From NCBI GenBank assembly GCA_014874425.1, contig JACWAG010000298.1, positions 1-9,055 of the forward strand: a stretch of 9,055 nucleotides of DNA, read 5' to 3'. Below, in pieces: positions 1 to 3,820 of the stretch. The notes below the pieces were generated by a model that had not been told where the DNA came from, ran no database searches, and was given only the letters and a program-made list of their open reading frames with translations. This DNA comes from Syntrophaceae bacterium (GTDB taxonomy: Bacteria; Desulfobacterota; Desulfomonilia; Desulfomonilales; Desulfomonilaceae). Positions within the stretch are counted from its first letter, which is position 1, and each line of letters begins with the position of its first letter. Both the position numbers and the translations under genes were made by a program.

Positions 1-125
1 GAGACAATGTGTCTCTTGAAGCCCATCTTATAACCCCTATCGCTATGGAAAAAGAACTCCGCTTCGCTATTAGGGAAGGCGGACGTACTGTAGGCGCCGG
101 TGTCGTCGCTGAAGTTATTGAATAG
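1..125 (+). CDS. tuf: Elongation factor Tu, C-terminal fragment (5' end outside window)
   Basis: This is the last 40 codons plus TAG stop of an EF-Tu gene, read in the frame whose first complete codon is at position 3. EF-Tu is the cytosolic GTPase that delivers aminoacyl-tRNA to the ribosome. The fragment is the end of domain III: it begins DNVSLEAHLITPIAMEKELR and ends in the nearly invariant block RFAIREGGRTVGAGVVAEVIE (residues split over the last 21 codons), a family hallmark. The GTPase domain lies upstream of the window, so its motifs cannot be checked. The gene sits just ahead of rpmG, as the tuf copy of the secE-nusG-rpoBC cluster does in many bacteria. A second tuf copy in the str operon is common but cannot be judged here. 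The 67-base gap to rpmG shows no convincing terminator, so read-through into rpmG is likely. Confidence 0.97.
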   Translation, partial: DNVSLEAHLITPIAMEKELRFAIREGGRTVGAGVVAEVIE

Positions 126-192
126 TTTTCTTGTCCGTTTTTGCTCGCGCCGATTGGCCCCACGGGGAACATGATCCGGCGGTGGAGGACAT

Positions 193-342
193 ATGAGAGA
201 TATAGTGACTCTGGCCTGTGGCGAATGTAAGCGTAAGAATTACACCACCACAAAAAACAGGAAGACAACGCCGGATAAATTGCAGTTTAAAAAATACTGC
301 AAATTTTGCCGGTTACATACGCTTCACAAGGAAACAAAGTAG
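193..342 (+). CDS. rpmG: 50S ribosomal protein L33, zinc-binding (C+) form
   Basis: This 49-residue protein has the size and sequence of bacterial L33, a small basic protein of the large ribosomal subunit near the E site. It has two CxxC pairs, C9/C12 and C36/C39, which form the zinc ribbon of the 'C+' version; many bacteria instead, or in addition, carry a cysteine-free copy. The first part reads MRDIVTLACGECKRKNYTTT, followed by a lysine-rich strand and KYCKFCRLH, all typical. The ATG at 193 follows GGAGG at 184-188 with a 4-base spacer. The gene is too short for many gene finders' default cutoffs. It lies between tuf and the tRNA-Trp gene, with only 20 bases before the tRNA, so the two are probably cut from one transcript. 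Intact zinc ligands suggest the protein is functional. Confidence 0.95.
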   Translation: MRDIVTLACGECKRKNYTTTKNRKTTPDKLQFKKYCKFCRLHTLHKETK

Positions 343-362
343 CGCTTTGATGCGGAATCGTT

Positions 363-438
363 AGGCCAGTAGCTCAACGGCTAGAGCACCGGTCTCCAAA
401 ACCGGGGGTTGGGGGTTCGAATCCCTTCTGGCCTGCCA
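363..438 (+). tRNA. tRNA-Trp (anticodon CCA)
   Basis: The 76-base sequence folds as a complete cloverleaf. The acceptor stem is AGGCCAG (363-369) with CTGGCCT (428-434), 7 of 7 pairs. The D stem is GCTC (372-375) with GAGC (384-387). The anticodon stem is CCGGT (389-393) with ACCGG (401-405), around the loop CTCCAAA. The T stem is GGGGG (411-415) with CCCTT (423-427), including two G-U pairs, around the standard loop TTCGAAT. The anticodon CCA at 396-398 reads UGG, so it carries tryptophan. The discriminator is G435, as expected for bacterial tRNA-Trp, and the 3' CCA (436-438) is encoded. It sits inside the operon, 20 bases after rpmG and 35 bases before secE, so it must be released by processing from an mRNA-tRNA transcript unless it has its own promoter; I see none. 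Confidence 0.97.
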
Positions 439-473
439 ACAAATTTTTCAACGCGCTAGATTCTTTAGGAGCC

Positions 474-692
474 ATGGATATAGTTATGGAAAAAGTGAAA
501 GAGTTTTTCCAAAACGCTATGGAGTTTTTCCGAGAGGTCAAGATTGAACTTTTAAAGGTTACCTTTCCAACGAGACAGGAGACCCTCGGTTCAACCTTGG
601 TAGTATTGGCCTTGACCACCATAGTCGCCATATATTTGGGCTTTAGCGATTGGGCTCTGGCCAAATTCATGAGAGCACTTTTACAGGTTTGA
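474..692 (+). CDS. secE: Preprotein translocase subunit SecE
   Basis: This 72-residue protein is the short, single-helix form of SecE, an essential inner-membrane subunit of the SecYEG channel that clamps the two halves of SecY. Residues about 1-20 are an amphipathic start (MEKVKEFFQNAMEFFREVK). They are followed by the conserved hinge, EVKIELLKVTFPTRQET at about 21-37, which corresponds to the family's usual E-x-K-K-V-x-W-P-S/T block with F in place of W. Residues about 39-60 form one hydrophobic membrane helix. The length fits the 60-75 residues of non-enteric SecE. AGGAG (467-471) lies only 2 bases from this ATG. An in-frame ATG at 486 gives a 68-residue product but has a 14-base spacer, so the exact start is uncertain. 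The order tRNA-Trp-secE-nusG supports the call. SecE and NusG are unrelated in function but are classically co-transcribed. Confidence 0.95.
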   Translation: MDIVMEKVKEFFQNAMEFFREVKIELLKVTFPTRQETLGSTLVVLALTTIVAIYLGFSDWALAKFMRALLQV

Positions 693-726
693 GTTCAAAA
701 TTACCTGAACTGTTTCCAAAATCAGC

Positions 727-732
727 AGGAGG
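727..732 (+). promoter_or_regulatory. Ribosome binding site that fixes the nusG GTG start
   Basis: AGGAGG, a near-perfect Shine-Dalgarno sequence, lies 7 bases before the GTG at 740. It decides between that start and an in-frame ATG at 650, which would overlap the secE end by 43 bases and add 30 residues with no NusG character. Confidence 0.85.
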
Positions 733-739
733 CTTTTTC

Positions 740-1270
740 GTGTCTTTGCGATGGTATGTTGTGCACACCTACTCCGGGTATGAAAACAAGGTCAAGACAG
801 CTTTGGAAGAAAAGATCAAGACTTTGAATCTGGAGGACCGGATTACTGATGTCCTCATACCTTCGGAGTCTGTAGTGGAATTGGTTAAAGGCGAACGAAA
901 AACATCTAATCGGAAGTATTTTCCAGGATATATTTTGGTGCGTATGGAACTTGATGACACAACTTGGCATCATGTCAAAAGTACGCCAAAAGTCACTGGT
1001 TTTATAGGTTCTAGGTCTGAGCCCGCCATAATTCCGGATGAAGAAGTCGACGGCATCAAGGCCCAGATGGCTGAAGGAAAAGAGAAGCCCAAACCGAAAT
1101 ACTCTTTTGAAAAGGGCGACTCTGTAAGGGTCGTGGATGGACCGTTTATCAATTTTAACGGTACTGTCGACGAGGTTAGACCGGATAAAGGTAAGCTGAA
1201 AGTTCTGGTCAGTATTTTCGGTCGGCCTACTCCCGTGGAATTAGATTTCATACAGGTTACGAAGAATTAG
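740..1270 (+). CDS. nusG: Transcription termination/antitermination protein NusG
   Basis: The product is 176 residues, the usual length for NusG, if read from the GTG at 740 behind AGGAGG. NusG binds the RNA polymerase clamp, suppresses pausing and links polymerase to Rho or to ribosomal protein S10. The N-terminal NGN domain (about 1-110) opens with the hallmark RWYVVHTYSGYENKVK (4-19) and carries RKYFPGYILVRM (58-69), the polymerase-contact face. After a charged linker (about 108-121), the C-terminal KOW domain (about 122-176) has KGDSVRVVDGPFINFNGTV (125-143) and ends with FGRPTPVELDFIQV. The protein has both domains intact and no insertion between them. Many annotation programs could call the longer ATG start at 650; the translated extension does not resemble the family. 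It lies 47 bases after secE and 84 bases before rplK. Confidence 0.97.
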   Translation: MSLRWYVVHTYSGYENKVKTALEEKIKTLNLEDRITDVLIPSESVVELVKGERKTSNRKYFPGYILVRMELDDTTWHHVKSTPKVTGFIGSRSEPAIIPDEEVDGIKAQMAEGKEKPKPKYSFEKGDSVRVVDGPFINFNGTVDEVRPDKGKLKVLVSIFGRPTPVELDFIQVTKN

Positions 1271-1354
1271 TCTTAAGTCCTTTTGGTTTTTTGGAAATGG
1301 GTAGATTTTGAAACTTTTTTGTAATAACAGGCTCTAGTTCTGTGGGAGATTTTT
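1271..1354 (+). promoter_or_regulatory. rplK leader region
   Basis: This 84-base, T-rich gap separates nusG from rplK. In many bacteria an operon promoter and the L1 feedback site lie here. A TTGAAA at 1308-1313 resembles a -35 box, but no good -10 box sits 16-18 bases downstream, so I do not call a promoter. A small stem, ACAG (1327-1330) with CTGT (1340-1343), stands directly before the GGGAG ribosome binding site (1344-1348) and could be part of an L1 target. That role is inference only. Confidence 0.3.
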
Positions 1355-1777
1355 ATGGCCAAAAAAATAACTGCTTATGTAAAATTGCAGATTCCCGGTG
1401 GAGAAGCCAAACCTTCACCTCCTGTTGGGCCTGCTCTGGGACAGCACGGCGTAAATATTATGGAATTCTGTAAATCGTTCAACGCTCAAACCCAGGGGCA
1501 GCCTGGTGTGATTATTCCCGTGTTGATAACGATTTATGCCGACAGGTCTTTCAGCTTCGTACTTAAAACTCCTCCTGCCTCATACTTGCTCAAAAAGGCG
1601 GCGGGCCTTGACAAGGGATCTGCTGAGCCCAATAGAAACAAGGTCGCTCGTCTTACAATGAAACAGGTCGAGGAAATCGCCAAACAAAAAATGCCGGATC
1701 TTAACGCTAAAGATCTGCCTGGAGCGGTCCAAACAATTATGGGCACCGCTCGGAGCCTTGGTATAGAGGTTGAGTAG
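1355..1777 (+). CDS. rplK: 50S ribosomal protein L11
   Basis: The 140-residue protein matches the usual 140-142 of L11, which with 23S rRNA forms the GTPase-associated centre contacted by EF-Tu, EF-G and RelA. The N-terminal domain (about 1-70) begins MAKKITAYVKLQIPGGEA and contains the proline helix SPPVGPALGQHGVNIMEF (21-38), where thiostrepton-class drugs act. The C-terminal RNA-binding domain (about 75-140) includes DRSFSFVLKTPPASYLLKKA and the family signature ending GTARSLGIEVE. The ATG at 1355 is preceded by GGGAG (1344-1348) with a 6-base spacer. The stop at 1775-1777 lies 9 bases before rplA, whose ribosome binding site overlaps the end of this gene; L11 and L1 are therefore probably made together. 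Nothing is missing in the sequence. Confidence 0.98.
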   Translation: MAKKITAYVKLQIPGGEAKPSPPVGPALGQHGVNIMEFCKSFNAQTQGQPGVIIPVLITIYADRSFSFVLKTPPASYLLKKAAGLDKGSAEPNRNKVARLTMKQVEEIAKQKMPDLNAKDLPGAVQTIMGTARSLGIEVE

Positions 1778-1786
1778 AGGAACGAT

Positions 1787-2491
1787 ATGTCTTCCGTAGC
1801 TAAAAAACAAACATCGGCAAGAGAAAAAGTTGACCGTTCAATAAAATATTCATTTACTGAGGGCCTGGAAGCCGTTTTGGGGTCATCCTACGCCAAGTTC
1901 GATGAGTCGGTAGATGTGGCGGTTAGACTGGGCGTAGATCCTCGGCACGCAGATCAAATGGTTCGCGGAACGTGCGTTTTACCGCATGGAACGGGTAAGA
2001 CCTTACGAGTTCTGGCTTTTGCTAAGGCCGAGAAGGAAAAAGAAGCTCGTGACGCCGGCGCGGACTATGTAGGCGGCGAAGAGCTAGCCAAAAAGATTCA
2101 GGAAGGGTGGCTAGAATTTGACAAAGCGGTCGCCACTCCTGATATGATGGCCGTCGTGGGAAAACTTGGTAAGATACTGGGCCCACGGGGCATGATGCCT
2201 AACCCTAAGGTAGGAACGGTCACGTTCGATATTGGTAAGGCTGTTTCCGAACTCAAGGGTGGGAAAGTTGAGTTTAGAGTTGAAAAGGCTGGAATCGTCC
2301 ACTGTCCTATAGGAAGGGTTTCTTTTGGTCCGGACAAGCTTGCGGAAAATCTTAAAGCTTTGATGGAAAGCATTATCCGATTGAAACCCTCTGCGTCGAA
2401 GGGTGTTTATTTGCGTGGTATAGCTCTTTCCACTACCATGGGACCCGGATTGAAGCTAGATCCACAAGAAATGAGAAACCTGATCAAATAA
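1787..2491 (+). CDS. rplA: 50S ribosomal protein L1
   Basis: The 234-residue product has the length of bacterial L1, which forms the mobile L1 stalk that helps release deacylated tRNA at the E site. Domain I sequence is split at the two ends (about 1-67 and 160-234), around domain II (about 68-159). The family signature lies at 120-141: MMAVVGKLGKILGPRGMMPNP and the lysine after it. FDESVDVAVRLGVDPRHADQ (38-57) and the end, STTMGPGLKLDPQEM, are also typical of L1. The ATG at 1787 follows AGAGGA (1776-1781), which overlaps the rplK stop, so translation is probably coupled to rplK. In well-studied bacteria free L1 binds its own mRNA near the start of the rplK-rplA unit and blocks translation; that regulation is expected here by family knowledge. 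The first 20 residues are a basic, divergent tail. Confidence 0.98.
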   Translation: MSSVAKKQTSAREKVDRSIKYSFTEGLEAVLGSSYAKFDESVDVAVRLGVDPRHADQMVRGTCVLPHGTGKTLRVLAFAKAEKEKEARDAGADYVGGEELAKKIQEGWLEFDKAVATPDMMAVVGKLGKILGPRGMMPNPKVGTVTFDIGKAVSELKGGKVEFRVEKAGIVHCPIGRVSFGPDKLAENLKALMESIIRLKPSASKGVYLRGIALSTTMGPGLKLDPQEMRNLIK

Positions 2492-2552
2492 CTTAACCTT
2501 GATTCAATTTTTGTGAGGAGCGCAAAATAAACAAAACGGAGAGTTAATTTTT

Positions 2553-2707
2553 ATGGCCGTGTCGGAGACAGCGGGCGCGCTTGTTGATGAGCGCTTAATT
2601 GAGGCCAGCTTAGACGGGCCGGAAAAGGGAGATCCAAGACTGAATCTTTTTATCCGCATTGCCTCGATTCGCTGTAATCCCTCCGATGGAAAGGGGATAG
2701 GTAAGAC
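2553..2707 (+). ncRNA. L10 (rplJ) autoregulatory mRNA leader
   Basis: The stretch before rplJ carries the block GTCGGAGACAGCGGGCGC (2561-2578), then GCGCTTAAT (2591-2599). It closely resembles the GTAGACAG...AGGTGC...TTAAT core I remember from the L10 leader RNA family, to which L10(L12)4 binds. Two exclusive foldings are visible. In one, GTCGGAGACAGCG (2561-2573) pairs with CGCTGT (2670-2675) and CTCCGAT (2681-2687), 13 pairs including one G-U, with a 5-base bulge. In the other, TGTC-GGA-GACA (2560-2570) forms a local hairpin, while ATCCC (2677-2681) pairs with GGGAT (2694-2698), plus TCC with GGA inside. The second fold masks the purines next to the rplJ start. No T-tract follows, so control is more likely at translation than by termination. 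The pairings are read directly; the family match and mechanism rest on memory and inference. Confidence 0.72.
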
Positions 2708-2711
2708 TTGA
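2553..2711 (+). CDS. Possible 52-residue leader ORF overlapping the rplJ start
   Basis: An ATG at 2553 with GGAGAG (2538-2543) 9 bases upstream opens a frame of 52 codons. The product starts MAVSETAGALVDERLIEASL and ends NPSDGKGIGKT. The TGA stop (2709-2711) overlaps the TTG start of rplJ (2708-2710) in the four bases TTGA, the classic geometry of translational coupling. I recognise no family: the product has no membrane segment, signal peptide or cysteine motif, with one Cys near the end. The whole frame lies inside the predicted L10 leader RNA, so its codons may be open by chance while the RNA structure is what selection keeps. If translated, ribosomes would melt both leader foldings and deliver themselves to rplJ. 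It could be a regulatory upstream frame or an accident; I favour neither strongly. Confidence 0.3.
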   Translation: MAVSETAGALVDERLIEASLDGPEKGDPRLNLFIRIASIRCNPSDGKGIGKT

Positions 2712-3250
2712 AGAAAGAGGAAAAAGAAAAACAGGTAGCATGGCTTCAAGATCAGTTTAAGGGAGTTAGAGCGGTTTTCCTTTTGGATTTTAATGGATTA
2801 ACCGTTAGCGAGATGAACATGTTGCGCTCGGAAGTGAGAGTCCGAGGGGGCTCTCTGAAGGTCATGAAGAATACATTGGTCCGTTTGGCATACAAAGGGA
2901 CCGATGTGGAGTGCTTGGGACCGGATATCTTCGGGCCTAGGGCTGCCGTATGGACACATTCTGATGATAATGTTCCGATTTTGGCAAAGACCCTGGTTGA
3001 TTTCGCAAAGACTCATCCGAACTTGGGGCTGGTTAAAGGAGAACTTCAAGGTCAAGTTTTTGAGTCATCAGACCTTGAATCTCTGGCTAAGCTCCCATCT
3101 AGAGAGGAGCTTCTGGGCCGTGTTCTAGGCACGATGATTGCGCCTATTAGCGCGTTCGTCGGCACACTGGCCGCTGTGCCAAGGTCATTTTTGACTGTAC
3201 TTAAAGCTATCGAGGAAAAAAGAGCTGAGTCTGCACCTGTAGAAGGTTGA
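2708..3250 (+). CDS. rplJ: 50S ribosomal protein L10
   Basis: The 180-residue protein has the usual length of L10, the base of the ribosomal stalk that anchors L7/L12 dimers next to L11. The start MKKEEKEKQVAWLQDQFKG matches the family's N-terminus and requires the TTG at 2708; no ATG or GTG lies near. RAVFLLDFNGLTVSEMNMLR (21-40) and GGSLKVMKNTLVRLA (47-61) are the conserved rRNA-binding part. The C-terminal helix (about 130-172, LPSREELLGRVLGTMIAPIS onward) is where L7/L12 dimers dock. The ribosome binding site is weak: AGGT (2699-2702), 5 bases away, or GGGGA (2693-2697), 10 bases away, partly inside the masking hairpin. A rare start codon, a weak site and a structured leader together suggest tight control, as expected for L10 feedback. 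The stop is 52 bases before rplL. Confidence 0.97.
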   Translation: MKKEEKEKQVAWLQDQFKGVRAVFLLDFNGLTVSEMNMLRSEVRVRGGSLKVMKNTLVRLAYKGTDVECLGPDIFGPRAAVWTHSDDNVPILAKTLVDFAKTHPNLGLVKGELQGQVFESSDLESLAKLPSREELLGRVLGTMIAPISAFVGTLAAVPRSFLTVLKAIEEKRAESAPVEG

Positions 3251-3292
3251 TCCGTAGGTGATGGCTCAAGAAGTTTCTGTTAAACAGCGAAT

Positions 3293-3297
3293 GGAGG
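3293..3297 (+). promoter_or_regulatory. Ribosome binding site that fixes the rplL start
   Basis: GGAGG lies 5 bases before the ATG at 3303. It rules against the in-frame GTG at 3258 and ATGs at 3261 and 3291, which would add 4-15 residues absent from the L7/L12 family. High expression of rplL, which is needed in four or more copies per ribosome, fits this strong site. Confidence 0.85.
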
Positions 3298-3302
3298 ATA
3301 CA

Positions 3303-3692
3303 ATGGCGGAGATAACAAAAGAGGACGTAAAAGAGTTCATAAGAAACATGTCGGTCTTGGAACTCAGCAAGTTGGTAAAAGAATTGGAAGAAGAGTTCGG
3401 GGTATCTGCGGCGGCGCCCATGGCCGTAGCCGCTTTTGGAGCGGCGCCGGCAGCGGGAGATGCAGCCCCGGTTGAGGAGAAAACCGAATTTGACGTGATC
3501 TTGAAAGAATTCGGGGATAAGAAAATCCAGGTCATTAAGGTCGTCCGGTCATTGACTGATTTAGGCCTTAAGGAGGCCAAGGATTTGGTAGAAGGCGTAC
3601 CGAAACCGGTTAAAGAGAGTGTTTCCAAAGAAGACGCTGAAAAGGCAAAAGCGGCTCTTGAAGAAGTTGGCGCTGTCGTAGAAATCGTCTGA
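3303..3692 (+). CDS. rplL: 50S ribosomal protein L7/L12
   Basis: The product is 129 residues from the ATG at 3303, within the family's usual 120-130. L7/L12 forms the flexible stalk dimers that recruit and activate translational GTPases. The N-terminal dimerisation helices span about 1-34 (ITKEDVKEFIRNMSVLELSK at 4-23), followed by an alanine/proline-rich hinge (about 36-57). The C-terminal factor-binding domain spans 60-129: TEFDVILKEFGDKKIQVIKV (61-80), then LTDLGLKEAKDLVEGVPKPV (84-103) with the surface helix that touches EF-Tu and EF-G. The last residues, GAVVEIV, are typical. The gene follows rplJ closely and precedes a strong hairpin, so a share of transcripts probably ends just after it. 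This would give more ribosomal protein than RNA polymerase mRNA. Nothing in the protein is unusual. Confidence 0.98.
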   Translation: MAEITKEDVKEFIRNMSVLELSKLVKELEEEFGVSAAAPMAVAAFGAAPAAGDAAPVEEKTEFDVILKEFGDKKIQVIKVVRSLTDLGLKEAKDLVEGVPKPVKESVSKEDAEKAKAALEEVGAVVEIV

Positions 3693-3712
3693 ACTCTTTA
3701 AAAAGTTAAGTT

Positions 3713-3765
3713 AAAAAAAGGTCGCGCACTCGCGCCTAAAGCGCGGGCGCGTCCTGTATTTTTTT
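3713..3765 (+). terminator. Strong intrinsic terminator or attenuator between rplL and rpoB
   Basis: Seven A (3713-3719) are followed by a GC-rich hairpin. Its pairs are GG (3720-3721) with CC (3753-3754), CGCGC (3723-3727) with GCGCG (3747-3751), and CGCGC (3731-3735) with GCGCG (3741-3745). The loop is CTAAA. The mismatches are T3722/T3752 and an ACT/G internal loop. Seven T (3759-3765) follow after a 4-base gap TGTA. The A-stem-T symmetry would let it act on either strand. rpoB starts 55 bases later with no clear promoter between, so partial read-through is needed. An attenuator at this place is well known in Escherichia coli; the sequences are unrelated in detail. Confidence 0.75.
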
Positions 3766-3820
3766 GGAAAGCCTACCAACGTCCCCACCTTTTCGGATCA
3801 TCGGATTTTAGAGGGAGAAA

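Noticed and set aside
150..165. CCCC-AC-GGGG as a terminator after tuf
   Set aside because: The repeat leaves only a 2-4 base loop with three usable pairs and no T-tract follows, so it is unlikely to stop transcription before rpmG.
650..739. A 30-codon upstream extension of nusG from ATG 650
   Set aside because: It overlaps the end of secE and its residues do not resemble NusG. The GTG at 740 has an ideal AGGAGG 7 bases upstream and gives the family's usual length.
1308..1336. A sigma-70-type promoter before rplK (TTGAAA at 1308-1313)
   Set aside because: The hexamer 17 bases downstream, GCTCTA, is a poor -10 box, and TAATAA at 1322 is only 8 bases away. The T-rich gap makes such matches likely by chance.
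2515..2530. A strong GAGGAG ribosome-binding-like site at 2515-2520
   Set aside because: No ATG, GTG or TTG follows at a usable distance; only ATA is in range before a stop, so it does not support a gene.
3258..3302. A 15-codon upstream extension of rplL from GTG 3258 or ATG 3261
   Set aside because: No properly spaced ribosome binding site precedes it, and GGAGG (3293-3297) plus the family N-terminus MAEITKEDV support ATG 3303.
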